This document shows positions 31,770 through 43,450 of a DNA stretch of 64,000 nt, piece by piece. The notes beneath the pieces are model-generated. The model saw nothing but the letters and a program-made list of their open reading frames with translations. It had not been told where the DNA came from and searched no databases. The stretch covers positions 26,091,189 through 26,155,188 of the forward strand of contig JAJEKV010000001.1 of the NCBI GenBank assembly GCA_021234155.1, given 5' to 3'. A program made the position numbers and the translations under genes. This DNA is from Isoetes taiwanensis (lineage: Eukaryota > Streptophyta > Lycopodiopsida > Isoetales > Isoetaceae). Position 1 is the first letter of the stretch; the number at the start of each line of letters is the position of its first letter.

Positions 31770-32733
31770 GGAAATTTAATTGATGCAAATCGAGCATTCA
31801 GTAAGGTTGTAAAACCTAATCAGTACACCTGGAATATGGTTATTGATGGACATGCAAAATTTGGTGAGATGGATATTACTCTTCAATTTTACAATTCAAT
31901 GTTCCCTGAAGGCACAAAACCAGATGTATTCACATTGCCTAGCATATTAAAGGCATGTGGGAATATGGGTTCTGTAGAGCAGGCCAGGCGCGTTCATGAA
32001 CAGGTGCTCCACAATGGGTTTCAGTCTACATGAGCTGAGTATTCAGAATGGGATCCTACCTGACAAGATTGCGGGGAATGTTCTTGTCGATATGTATGCT
32101 AAATGTGGATGCTTGGAGCAAGCACATAAAGCTTTTCAAAATTTGTATAGAGATGTTGTCTCATGAATGCAATGATTGCAGGATATGGATGGAATGGCCA
32201 AGTATGCTTTGCTTTCGAATGCTTCGAGGCAACGCAGCAAGGTGGGATACCTCCTGGCAAAGTGACATTTTTGAGCATTTTAAGAATATGCAGCAGCACA
32301 AGATGCATACAGCGGAGCAGATGGATCCATGTGCAAATAATTGAGGCAAGGTTGCAATTCGATCTCGTAGTTGCTAGTGCCCTTATTGATATGTATGCAA
32401 AAGGTGAAAACTTGGATGAGGCCAACAGAGTTTTTGACGGACTGCCACAAAAAGACGTGGTTGTGTGGAATGTTTTTATTGCAGGATATGCACAGTATGG
32501 CAAAGGCTACCTAGGGCTAAAATGCTTTGAAAATATGCAGCATCATGGCGTGTTGTTAGATAAGTTTACATATTCCAGCATCTTGAAGGCTTGTGGCAGT
32601 GTAGGAGCTTTGGAGCAGGGCGCACAAGTCCACGAACAAATTGTTGAGGCTGAATGCCAATCGCATGTCATTGTACAAAATGCACTTATTGATATGTATG
32701 TGAATTGTGGAAGCTTGAATGAAGCATGTAAAT
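31770..32733 (+). pseudogene. PPR protein relic, interrupted by a dispersed repeat
   Basis: PPR units are clear: YTWNMVIDGHAKFGEMD, TKPDVFTLPSILKACGNMG and ARRVHEQVLHNGF. After a shift near 32030 comes LPDKIAGNVLVDMYAKCGCL and after another near 32160 NAMIAGYGWNGQV. The longest frame then runs KVTFLSILRICSS, VASALIDMYAKGENLDEANR, VVVWNVFIAGYAQYG, DKFTYSSILKACGSVGALEQ and IVQNALIDMYVNCGSLNEAC. At 32160 a one-base deletion turns a conserved Trp codon into TGA. Coding sequence ends abruptly at about 32733, where a type A repeat begins. No continuation is found downstream. Confidence 0.85.
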
Positions 32734-32744
32734 GTCAAATTCTC

Positions 32745-32800
32745 CCTTTTTGGGTTGCCCCTAGGGTGGCAAACCCTCGCTCAGGTCATACAATAGGAGA
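32745..32800 (-). repeat. Dispersed repeat, type A, partial
   Basis: CCCTTTTTGGGTTGCCCCTA and GGCAAACCCTCGC match the hairpin end at 30267, in the same orientation. The palindrome part is missing. It sits exactly where the PPR reading frame stops. Confidence 0.6.
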
Positions 32801-33152
32801 TGTTCCTAAGCTCTTCAAAATAGAAATAATTTTGCTAAAAACATTTTTGAATTGCAACAATTCTATAAAGCTTCTTCTTACTAGGGTCTTAAACTAAATA
32901 GCATGTTCCCAACCATTACGTTAGAGAATGGACCAAGATAGGCAATTTTGTGTAACTTGAGCCTGGCTCTTCCATATCAAGCGAAATTGCCTATTTTGTC
33001 AAACAATTTATAATGTATAGGCTTTCAAAATAGCAGTCTGAATGTGCTATAATGGATTTAGTTGCTTACTCTACGTTGCTTGTTCCATTGCTACCAAACT
33101 AATCTATATACCTAAGGAACTAGCAACCAACTCCGAGAAAAAAGAAAGATTA
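32801..33152. other. No gene recognised
   Basis: AT-rich sequence between two repeat pieces, with short frames only. Confidence 0.4.
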
Positions 33153-33236
33153 ACAAGGTGCTGCGCACGGAGGGTTGCCCTCCATGGCCGGAGGGTGAAG
33201 TGGCTTAAATCATACTTCAAAGTCATGTTTAACTGA
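33153..33236 (+). repeat. Dispersed repeat, type B
   Basis: AAGGTGCTGCGCACGGAGGG then TTGCCCTCCATGGCCGGAGGG. A purine-rich stretch (GAGAAAAAAGAAAG) precedes it. Related copies lie at 38370-38437 (minus) and 61230-61303 (plus). The GGTTGCCC core resembles the type A hairpin, so A and B may be two ends of one family. Confidence 0.65.
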
Positions 33237-33934
33237 AAATCCATAACCCTGAACATTTGGGAACAAAATTCTCTGTAGCCAGATGAATTACCTTTATATT
33301 TCAAAATGCAGCCAAAGATTTTGGCAACCTGTAAAATAAAATCGGCAATCAAGTTTTTCCTTCTGTCCCTGCCTTCTATAAACAATTCTGGCTATGGTGA
33401 TCAAATTGATGAAGAACAAGCAAATACACAAAAGATTTTGGATAAGAACTTCCCAATTGTGATATTATAAGGATAAGCTAACCGATCCAATTTTCCCCTT
33501 TAGCTGCTCCTATTTTCCCCTTTAGCTGCTCCTGTTTAGGTACATCAAGAAAACTGTCCCATGTAGCTTAACATTATCACAAAAAAATACGGTCATTGCC
33601 ATAATAATAAATAATTAAAAAAAAACCCTAAAACAATGGCATTTTCACAATTTTGCATACACATAGAGGCATTTTTTATATATTTCTCCATTTTTAATCG
33701 CCCTAATTGTGCAGATAACACCAAGTATGCAACTCCTACTATAAACCATCTCCCTAATTATGAGGCTCCTTGGTATCATGTCCCACTTCAACATACCACA
33801 ATAGACATTCAAGATATAGCGAATCCTCTCAAAAGCTATCCCCAATTGTTATATTCTAGGGGAATTGCATTTGAAACGGATAAACAAAGAATGCCATTCC
33901 CCTATACGTTTCACACGGTAGATTACACCTCTCA

Positions 33935-34105
33935 CAATAGGTAAAACTTTAATCCGTTATGTTAAAACTTTTAACGTAACAGATTCCATTAATTTATACC
34001 TTCACACTATGGTCCGTTATGTTAAAATTTTATAACATATAAAAGGATTAAATATACCTTCACACCATAATCTGCTATGTTAACCTTTTTAACGTATCAT
34101 TAAGT
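33935..34105 (+). repeat. Diverged tandem repeat, about 65-bp unit, three copies
   Basis: Units share TCCGTTATGTTAAAA, then TTTTAACGTA or a variant, and ATACCTTCACAC. The copies are diverged and differ in length. Confidence 0.65.
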
Positions 34106-34900
34106 GAATTGGAATACACCCCCTTGATGAACCATATGCCTATTTTTGCTGTTGACTTTGAACCAAATATGTTTTAATCAACCATATGCGTGTTTTAGCT
34201 GTGGATTTCAAAATGAAAGCTTATGGTATAGTGAAAAATCTAGTTACTACTGAAGACAATAGAGGATAACTCCATTAAACCTTATTTGATCACTACCAAA
34301 ACCTTATTTGGTCACTACCAAAACCTTATTTGGTCAAGTCAAACTACCATAATAGTCATAAAAATACTATTATATTAACTGTTGGTTGCAGATAGAATGC
34401 TTACAAAGGTAAATCCAAACATGACTCAATCTCATCTCGTCGGGAGCTTTGAAATGTGGTACTATGCCCCCGTTTAGATGCACCCCTGAGCGAGTCTCTA
34501 CTTTTCTCATTTTTGTATTAGATCTTCGCACTTGTGTATCAATAACATATCTTTGTACTTGTGTATTAGGATACCTTTGCACTTGCATATCAACAACGTA
34601 TTGTGGTTCGAGCGGTTGCATGAACTTGTATTGTCACGTGTCCAAGAAATATATAAATACGATCTGTCCACGACTCTGAAGAGTGAAAAGACAGTACCAG
34701 AAAGAGTTCTACCTGCATGGAGGCGCAAGGTGGTTTATCCAAATGAAGATGAAGAATTTGAGCATGTGATACAAGTCGGAACTCCACAAAAAAAAAGCAT
34801 ATTCTTATTTGCCATTAAAATAAGGAACGCAAGCGCAAGAACAAAAAATATCGATGAAGTGAGTCTTAGCCTCCTCGGTAGCACAATATCAATGAAGGTG

Positions 34901-35103
34901 CAATAGACATGGGACGTGGACGTCCATAGAGGACGTCCATAGAGGGGTTGCATGCAACCCCTCTATGGACGCATGCAACCCCTCTATGGACGTCCTCTAT
35001 GGACGTCCACGTATCCCTAGAGGGGTTGCATGCGACCCCTCTATGGACGCATGCAACCCCTCTATGGACGTCCTCTATGGACGTCCACGTCCCATGTCTA
35101 TTG
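34901..35103. mobile_element. 203-bp foldback element with perfect 55-bp inverted arms
   Basis: The left arm 34901-34955 (starting CAATAGACATGGGACG) and the right arm 35049-35103 are perfect reverse complements. Inside, the unit CCCCTCTATGGACG recurs several times. A perfect 24-bp palindrome spans 34941-34964, within and just past the left arm. The single strand would fold into one long hairpin with nested alternatives. It has no coding capacity beyond a repetitive shadow frame. Flanks (GGTG on the left, CAGA on the right) show no target duplication. It could be a MITE or foldback transposon, or a source of small RNAs. Confidence 0.85.
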
Positions 35104-36210
35104 CAGAAGGGCGATCAATAAGAGCACCTTTAGGCCATTTGAAGTGAGAGTAAAGAAGATTTTTATGAGTTGCTGATGTACAAAAACAAAATAGCCTGAT
35201 GAATAGCCTGATGCCTCAATATCGAGTTGAAGCATTTTTTTTTTCTTATTGGAACAAATTGCGGTGAAACCTATGAAAATTATACACGCAATATACTTGA
35301 AACCAACTTGAACATTTAGGGCGTTGAGTTTTTCAAAATATGTAGCTTGAGGCTTGTCACTTTGCCTTGATCTCAATCCAACTTCAATTGACAAAATTCT
35401 AAACTACTTGAATAGTGAGTGTTGCCTGTACCATTTTAAGCTAGAATACATCCTTTTGCTTCCTAAGTGATGATCTGTACCATTTTAGAAATCTTACAAT
35501 TAGTCAATTTTCTTGCTCTTCCTATTTTATATCCTGCCTGAATTTACCAATTGAACGATACACCTGCATAAATGCTATCATGCTACCCACTTAAGACATA
35601 AAGGACTCCAAAAACTGTTCAAAATTAAGATACAAAAACATCAAAATAAGTACAGAATATGATAGCCATTGGCCTCAAATACAAAACTTAGTAGAAATGC
35701 AAAATTTCATTTTATGCCTATGGTTTGTGTTGAGTTCCAAAATGAAGAGCTGCAAATCGCACTTGACTAGTGCTTTGCTATATCTGATATAAATCTGGAC
35801 TCATACAACTATATGTCATATTAGTGCAAAAATAAACAGAAAACAGTGACCATATGGACAAGGTGTACATAATTCGGATTTTGCTGTCTTCATTTAAGGG
35901 ATGAATATTTTTAGCACCTGCATACACAAAGGAAAGTTGCAGCAAATTGTAATTTCAGAGCAGAAAAAATACTCATGTTCTAGTTAACCAAGAAGTTGCC
36001 TGATGTAACTCAGATTTGCCTTCATGATCATTATCTGATCCGTCCATAAGCCTGCGCAATGAGTCAAGAACACCTTTAATTCTCCATATATATGCTGCAA
36101 GATCTATGCACTGTTAACTTCACTATCCCTTTGATCATGGCCTAGACAAATAGCTGACCATTATCATCCTCATCTTCTCCAAGAGCATCTGCACCTACAA
36201 TTCATACTCG
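35104..36210. other. AT-rich intergenic sequence, nothing recognised
   Basis: Short frames only; no repeat or coding similarity noticed. Confidence 0.45.
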
Positions 36211-36770
36211 CTACAACAAGCTTTCAAACCACACAAAAAATGTTGCAATATCTGGAACCATGCCGTTAAGTTTCATCTGCTCAAAACATCCATGCAATTC
36301 CTGTTGAGAACCACGCTCGACATATCCTGCTGGCAGAGAAGTCCATGAGATTGCATTTCGAACTGGGAGCCTATAAAAGATACTACAAGCTTCTGCAATT
36401 GTGCCACATCTGATATACATTTGTATCAAACCATTACCAATAATTAAATCCCTTCCAAGCTCCTTTGCAGAATCGTTGCATGTATTACACTGCCTCTGTC
36501 AGACTCTCCAATGCTGCCACAGGCTTTCAGGCTACAAACAAACATCACATTATCTAAAGGAAACTCCTACTTCCATATGGCACAAGGAAAAAAAATATAT
36601 ATATTCTAGAGCTTCCAGGCAAAACTCATTCTCAACAAGGAGTGCAATCGGTATGTTCTACGACAGTATGATGAATACGATGCCGATTGAAACTTCTTGT
36701 GCCTCTGGAAGTGAGCCACATTTGGCATATGCGCTGACTAATGCATCTCCAGTAGTGTAGCCTGATCAAA
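36211..36770 (-). pseudogene. PPR fragment
   Basis: The segment at 36770-36640 encodes ALVSAYAKCGSLPEAQEV, and 36429-36211 encodes MIQMYIRCGTIAEACSIFYR, LPVRNAISWTSLPAGYVERG and NGMVPDIATF. These are typical P-L-S units. Stops and about 200 bp of unrelated sequence separate the two pieces. No start, targeting region or C-terminal domain is present. It is a relic. Confidence 0.75.
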
Positions 36771-36914
36771 TCCTACAATATGCAGAAATGTGGCGTGCAG
36801 ATCATGCTCTTTGATAATAGCCTGGCAAAGAATGCATCCTGTCAAAACATTTCAGTACTTCTGAACCATCCATTATCACTCCTTTCTATGAGCATTTCTA
36901 ACCCCCATTTAGTC

Positions 36915-37071
<157 letters not shown>

Positions 37072-37344
37072 TATGTTCTTCACTACTTTTGCAATGCTGG
37101 GCAGAAAAAGCCATCCTTCGCATAGAACTCAATTCCATTTTCAGGGGCGTGAAGACCTCTCTACCATACACCTATTTGCTGAGAACTTAACTGCAACTTC
37201 ATCTGCAGCCTTTGGCCTTTCACACTTTTATCACCATTGTTGCAAATGTCATTAAAAATCAAACATAAAATCCAATGTACCATCATCATGTCCCGAATAG
37301 GGCTTGGGTCCACGCCCATAGTGAAAGACCCAGCGCTCACATGA

Positions 37345-37361
37345 GATAGATAGATAGATAG
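37345..37361 (+). repeat. (GATA)4 microsatellite
   Basis: GATAGATAGATAGATAG lies between ATGA and TATTTT. Confidence 0.9.
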
Positions 37362-37863
37362 TATTTTAACGTCACGCCACTAGGCAGCATCCAACTGGAC
37401 ATATACAGAGAAGGAACGCACAAGAAAACAGAGAAAGGAGGTACATATACAGTGATCCAAGAATCCTTCATATAGAGGCTCTATGTCAGTGGAGGTCCAA
37501 CGGCCATCTAACAAAGGAGTTTCTATGGCTTAAGCAAGAAAAAAAAAAGGAAGACAGGCTTACCTTGCTATGCGGATCTGCCCGGCCCAAAAAACTACTC
37601 TGTTTCATGGATTCATCTAATACAGAGGGACCCAATTGATTCGATCTTGGCCTGTGCCCGTTTTTCCAAATGCAATCCATGATCTCTTATCTGTCCCTAA
37701 TCCGGCGCATCTCTTGAATAAAGCATACGCGCTTTCTCCCATTTTTTCCTTTGTGGGCTCCCGCTTTTCGACTCATTGTTTCTCTCATGCCGATGGCCTC
37801 CATGCATACTTCCGGTTAGTCGGTTTGCACAGCAGCCGCCCTACAACAGGGGCGACCGAGCAT

Positions 37864-37985
37864 TTACAGCTTACAGCAGGTTTTTAGCAATTTTTGGTAT
37901 ATTCTAGACATATGCTAGTATATACCATGAATATACCAAAAACCCACATAAACAAGGGATTGCCCCCCTAGGGGCAACCCAAAAA
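37864..37985 (+). repeat. Dispersed repeat, type A
   Basis: It contains CAGGTTTTTAGCAA and a 14-bp inverted pair (TTTTTGGTATATTC with GAATATACCAAAAA), then AACCCACATAAACAAGGG and the hairpin ATTGCCCCCCTAGGGGCAAC. The order is the same as at 6386-6524, but the palindrome core has diverged. Confidence 0.7.
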
Positions 37986-38369
37986 TACCAATTTTACAAA
38001 TGCAACTAGTTTGCTAAATACATTCTGGGAGTGCTGCCCAAACTCTCACCGTAGAACTAGCACAATTTTGAATTGCTGTAACTAATCACCTCCCCCCGTT
38101 TACATCAGCCTATTTCTAGATGTTGTGCTGCCGAAAGGGACAATTGTATGTGTTTGCTACATAAAACACGTTTAAACATTTCTAGAACACTCAACTACTC
38201 AGTTACATACACAATTCCATCGAGGGGCTCGTAGATGAAGATACGGGATCTTTAAACTGATTATAAGAGTATGGTAGGGATCTAGTTCAATTCAAATATT
38301 GAGATGGCAGATATCATGTAGGGTTTGAAGTAGAAATTTTGATTTAAATATAGATTGTGAAGATATAAC
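37986..38369. other. No gene recognised
   Basis: Anonymous AT-rich sequence between two repeat pieces. Confidence 0.4.
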
Positions 38370-38437
38370 TTCACGCTTTGATTTAAACCACTTTACCCTC
38401 AGGGCATCGGAGGGCAACCCTCTGTGCGCAGCACCTT
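38370..38437 (-). repeat. Dispersed repeat, type B
   Basis: On the minus strand it reads AAGGTGCTGCGCACAGAGGG then TTGCCCTCCGATGCCCTGAGGG and AAGTGGTTTAAATC. The match to 33153-33210 extends into the AAGTGG(C/T)TTAAATC part. Confidence 0.65.
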
Positions 38438-38606
38438 GTTTTTTTATTTTTCCCCGTTCCCTTTTGGTTTCCCCTTTTCCTGTTTCCATTTCCCTCCCCT
38501 TTCCCCTTTCCCTCTTTCCCCCTCCCTTTTCCTCCTTCCCGTTTCTCCTTCCCCTTTTCCCCTTTTCCCCCTTCCATTTTGCCCTTTTTCTCTTCCCCCT
38601 TTTTGA
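38438..38606 (+). repeat. Polypyrimidine tract, about 170 bp
   Basis: A TTTCCCC/CCCTTTT-type run directly adjoins the type B repeat. In the orientation of the repeat it is a purine tract followed by the repeat, as expected if a purine tract is part of the family. Confidence 0.85.
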
Positions 38607-38956
38607 CCATGGGATTGAAGTGCGTGAATCTCGGCCATAATAAAATAGAATAGAATAGGATTGGACTATTTTGACGAACACATTGAATAATCTTGGCATC
38701 TGCATTCTTTCATTCTGCGGAGCAAAACCAAGGCAGGACATGGGCGCTTTACGGTGGGTTTGCAGACGCTATGAATTCTTGCTTTGCGGCTGCAAACTAT
38801 TGCGATCGCTTGGTGTCATATATGCAGACGTTGCATAAAGCATGCGCCCACAAGTTCCGATACATGGCATTTTGTCTATGGCATGCCTTCTTACCCAATC
38901 TTTGATGTTATCTTGTTGGACTCAAGGTCAGCGATATTCATCCCCTAATAATTGAG

Positions 38957-39515
38957 TCAAAGCACAATGTCTGCAAACCATCCTTTTTCCTGACTGCTTT
39001 CAAAAGCCGTATGCGGCAAACTAACTTGCTTTATGTGTACATGAGTCTTGCGCATATATACAAGGAGTCTGTATAGAGCTTCCAGCTCTAAGGGTAGCAT
39101 CCCGCACGCCATTAGCATCATAGCATAGGGCGTCTGCATTTTGGTTCCTAGTTCTGCATAAAAGAATTTCTTTTGTACCTTTTTTGTTCTTTTTCCAACT
39201 GTCCATAGATCTCTAGACCTCAAACTTCATAGCCATAAATTACACCTAGTTGTACAAGAGAGTATAAGGCATCTTCTTCAAGCTAAAATCTCATACTTTT
39301 GCTTGGTGCCACTTGCTCTGCATGACATATAAGGCCTTCAAGCCTCCATTAGTCCTCTGTTCAATGGTCCAGTTCTAGCTAGGAGTCTTGCCCACTATCA
39401 GACCTAGGTATCTATAAATTTCCATAATGCCAAGTTTTTCCCCTTATAAAAGAAAGCATATTTATCTACCTTGTTGGCAAGCAATATCACCTTCATGCCT
39501 AAGCATTTGTGGAAG
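38957..39515 (-). pseudogene. LINE (non-LTR) reverse transcriptase, 3' part, decayed
   Basis: Across shifted frames the minus strand reads LGMKVILLANKVDKYAFFYK, IYRYLGLIVGKT, NWTIEQRTNGGLKALYVMQS, KWHQAKV and then VQKKFFYAELGTKMQTPYA. This is the order of the C-terminal end of LINE reverse transcriptases: YKG, YLG, a K-type GLKAL helix, then the VHxxFLxxLLGVxxxTP-like thumb region. The catalytic FADD box would lie upstream and is not found. At least four stops or shifts occur. The assignment rests on pattern memory, not a search. Confidence 0.6.
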
Positions 39516-42500
39516 AGAAGGCAAGAGAGAAGAGACATGCAAGACCAATTACAACTTTAAGCTTATGACCAATTACAACTTATAGTATATGCTATACTAA
39601 GTCTGTCTTGGCATGTGCAATATTATAAAGCAATATAAGGAAAGCAATGGAATGGAATAGGCTAAAGCAATGGAATGGAGAAAGGAACATGTCAACTGGA
39701 TCAGGGACATGGAAACATAATTTTGAAGTACGATCAGAGCAACTGAAGTATCCAAGGAAACGGCTATTATAGCTGCCAAATTTTTTTAACTACAAGCACT
39801 GTGCTCCCCAATCCAAACCTCCTGGATCTTTATATCTTCTGCCAAACAAGATGTCCTTGCTAGACAATCAAGCCTCATTTGTTATGTTTTATGCAAATCT
39901 AAAAACAAAAACAAATACCAACATAAGCGTCCAAAACAATAGCATAATCCACAACCCAGAACCAAATTCTCAAACCATCCAAATTTAATAGCGCGTCCTC
40001 GAAAAAACTCACGATGAACATTTGAAAAAACTTGATAAATACCTCTGAGGAGAATATCACGAACTTGAACTCCCACTATCTGGAAAAGGACATCACGAAC
40101 CAAAAAAAGCATGCAAAAATCCCATTAGAAACTCATCATGAGTTGCATCATCATGGAAAAACATGAAAAAGACTAGATCATCGAAGGATCGCAAGCAGGC
40201 AAAAGAAACATAGAAAAATTGCTTATTCTACACAAAAATGTCAACCAAAAAGGCCCAAATTCTCAGAGATGATGCTGATCTTGCAAGAGGCAATCACAGT
40301 TCATTTCTATGCACAAAATTCATGCAAAGAAAAATGATATGAAACAAACCTGTTAGTAGACTTTGAAGATGGTGATTCTCTTTTCCGCAGAAGAATGCTC
40401 ATTTCTTGCAACAGATTTATGCATGCAAAAAAGTCCATTTCACAATCTGATCCATGCAAGAAATATCAAAAGACACATGTCACTCAAAAATATGAATGTC
40501 AAGGAATCTAACAATTAGTTATGCCGGCATTCTTGTATGACGAGTACCACTCTAAAGGAGGCAATCTGATCCTAAATGCTTTAATAAGCTTAGCAAATTA
40601 AAAACTCTAAAAACTTACCTGATTACGTTGGCAATTATGTTTTTACAAGAAATCTGGTTGGGAAAAAAGAATTTAATAAAAAATAAGATATTTTTGTGCG
40701 TTTTAATTATGATATGAAATTTGTATATAATAGAAGCCTTAAAATAGAGAAGGCCTTTTAAATTTTGGAATTGACCTTTTGAAGTAGATACGTCCTGTGC
40801 AGAGGCCTTATGGCGCATGGAAAAATGGCCAAGTGGCATGTGGCCAGGAAAGTCCGCGGGAGTACGCAATGTAGCTAAGCTTAGAAACTAGCAGAGTAGG
40901 CTGAGGAGAGCTCTGGCATTGAGGACGGCTCCGGCCTTTTCTAAAGCTTCCGTCGAACAAGAAGCAGCATGGTTATGGCATCTATGCAGATTTGTAACTC
41001 CTCTAAACTGGATCTTTTTTATCCATATTTTCCAAGAAGCTCTGTCATAGCCTGATGCGAGTGAATGTTGCGAATTTTCTGGGTTTAACCTGATTCTTCA
41101 TCTTTCTCAAACTACTTCTAATTGAAAACCCTTTTGATACTTCCCTATGCATGGCTCTAATTTGTTCGGCATCTACAGGAAGCTTCCGAGTAGGAATCTT
41201 CTAATTTGCCATACATCAATCCTGCATTAATTTTCTCAAGATATGATTTGGTGCCAAATCTTAAGTCTGACGCTCCTGCATGCTTACCGGATATGTAAAG
41301 AAATGGCATGCTTGTCTAAAGAAATGGGGCAGCATTAAAGAGATGGAATTGAAAATTGGAAATGAAATTTCCTGGATGGCATTATCAGATGAGTTGGATG
41401 GATGCAAAAATTGAAAATTCTGATCAAAATTTGATTATGCGAGGCAGATCTTAATAGAAAAAGGCTAGATCTACTGCAAAAATTTGATTATGCGAGGCGG
41501 ATTTGACCATCGCTATGACGGAGGGGTCGGCTATGGAGGATGAAAACGAGGGTTGGGGCACAAAAAGGGCAACGCGGCAGTAGTGGAGATGTCATGGCCA
41601 TAACATCTTTGCCAGACTCATAACAATTTTGTTGCTTCATAATAGGAATTCTACTGGACATAACAGTCCTAGAAGACAGTTTAGTTTTGCCAATGTTTGT
41701 GCTCTTGATCCAGCTAATCATATAGTAAGGCTTTTTTTTTTTAGAAACTCTAGCAACCATAGAGCACACCCATGTACAGTCAGAGAAGTGTTTGGCGACC
41801 GCATTTTGTGTGGGGTGAAAATTATTATTATTTTTTTTTTTGGTGAGTTATGGGATTTGTGCTAGATATTTAATGCTTTATATGTTATTCACGAACTTGA
41901 GAATGTTTTTTTATTTTTTATTTTTTTTCCAAGCCAAAAAAAAAAAAAAAAAAAAAAAAGCATCTTCCATAATGAAGTGGTATCAAATTTTAGGAAAGTG
42001 AAACCTGAATACTTAGTTACATGAAATTACCATGCAACAATGGCTTAAACATTGGGACATAGAGTAAACAAAAAAATTATTCTTTAAGAGTCCAATCATA
42101 TCTATTTGCAGTTTTGAAGTGTCATGACCAAATGCTTCTTGTCCATTTTGGTGTTCTGAAGTGTCACAACCAAATATAAGTGCTAGTTCACTAGATTCGG
42201 CAAAAAAAATAATCTTAACATTTATATGGGTATTTGCAATTTGCTTCACCACTCCATGCATAGATAGTCATTTGCAAATATGGATTTAGAAATTTTTTAA
42301 CATAATGTGCAATCCTACTAAAGATTAGAAGGATTTCACTAGATTCGCTGGGTTTTTCTTATTTTAACATGTATATAGCATTTTCGAATTTGTTCCGCCA
42401 TTCCCTGCAAATAGTCATTTGCAAACTTGGACTTAGAAATTTTTAATAATGATCACAAGGATTTTGTCATAAATAAGGTATTGCAAGGAGGAATCCTATA

Positions 42501-42671
42501 GGCAAATCTTGATGCATAGTTGCAAAGACCTCCATGTATGTGATTGTCCAAACTCCAAATAATACATATTCATGTTCTCCAGTTGACATGTTTGACAATG
42601 ATGAGGTTATGTTGTTTACAACGCTTACCTAAAATAAAGGGAATCATTTTAAATGTATACAAGAATTTAGC
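39516..42671. other. AT-rich intergenic sequence
   Basis: No gene is recognised over about 3 kb. A-rich and T-rich runs occur (A-run at about 41937-41959; T-runs near 41730 and 41830). Short frames carry no motif. Confidence 0.5.
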
Positions 42672-42690
42672 GCCGGCGGAGCCGGCGCCC
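42671..42690. repeat. GC-rich hairpin
   Basis: GCGCCGGCGGAGCCGGCGCC forms a stem of about 8 bp with a small loop in otherwise AT-rich DNA. A related GGGCGCCGGCCTCCGCC lies at about 46778. It could be the end of a decayed DNA transposon. Confidence 0.6.
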
Positions 42691-43348
42691 TATGTACCCT
42701 TAGGGATCAAACCCAAATGTGTGACGTGTAGAGGGAGCTTTGATACCTGATAATTGTCTCTAATTTGTCTATTTTCGATAAAGGTGCTTATTTATGGGGT
42801 GTCAGAAGATTGTCGAACACCCGACCCTGAGGCAACCTCTTGTTCAAGATTTGGTGAAATGCCTCGCAAACCCATGGTTGCAAATATTTTAAAATCACAT
42901 TTGTTTATAGTAGTGCATCAATGATGATCTTATAGAAGTAGAGAGATGTTGTTCTTTATTGAAATCAACCAAGAAATCCATGCCTAGTTCTTCAAGGAAT
43001 GATGAATGCCCATGTTAAAAATTAAATTCAGTTTTGCAATAGTTGCACAGCGGGATTAAAGTTTGAACAGATAGAGCATTAATAGTGACGATATTTGAAC
43101 ATGTAAGACAAACTCATTTTCAATAATTTATTATTGAGAAGGAATTTTTCTTCAACTAGATCAGCTTGATGCTTTGATTTTACATTTTTCGCACTTAGAC
43201 CAATCTATGGTCAAATTCCCAAGTTGTAATTAACGCCTTCTCTTCTCTCTAGGTTGGCAACTTAAAGATGTTGCTATGGGCACCTTGGAAAATTTGTGTG
43301 TTTGCCTATGATCTTGTAGAATGATATGTTAGAGATGATGAAATCTTA
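42691..43348. other. No gene recognised
   Basis: Anonymous AT-rich sequence with short frames only. Confidence 0.4.
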
Positions 43349-43450
43349 ATGTAGAATTAGGATATGAATTTTCTCAAACTCATTTTGTTGTTGGATATTA
43401 TGTAGAATTAGAATATGAATTTTCTCAAACTCATTTTGTTGTTGGATATC
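43349..43450 (+). repeat. 51-bp tandem duplication
   Basis: 43349-43399 and 43400-43450 are nearly identical units starting ATGTAGAATTAG and differ at about two positions. It is a recent simple duplication. Confidence 0.9.

Noticed and set aside
34965-35147. 60-codon frame with a repeated MDACNPSMDVLYGRPR unit
   Set aside because: It is a read-through of the internal repeats of the foldback element; the repeat is explained at the DNA level.
42544-42750. 68-codon frame over the GC-rich hairpin
   Set aside because: Its open length comes from the hairpin and AT-rich flanks; no motif is present.
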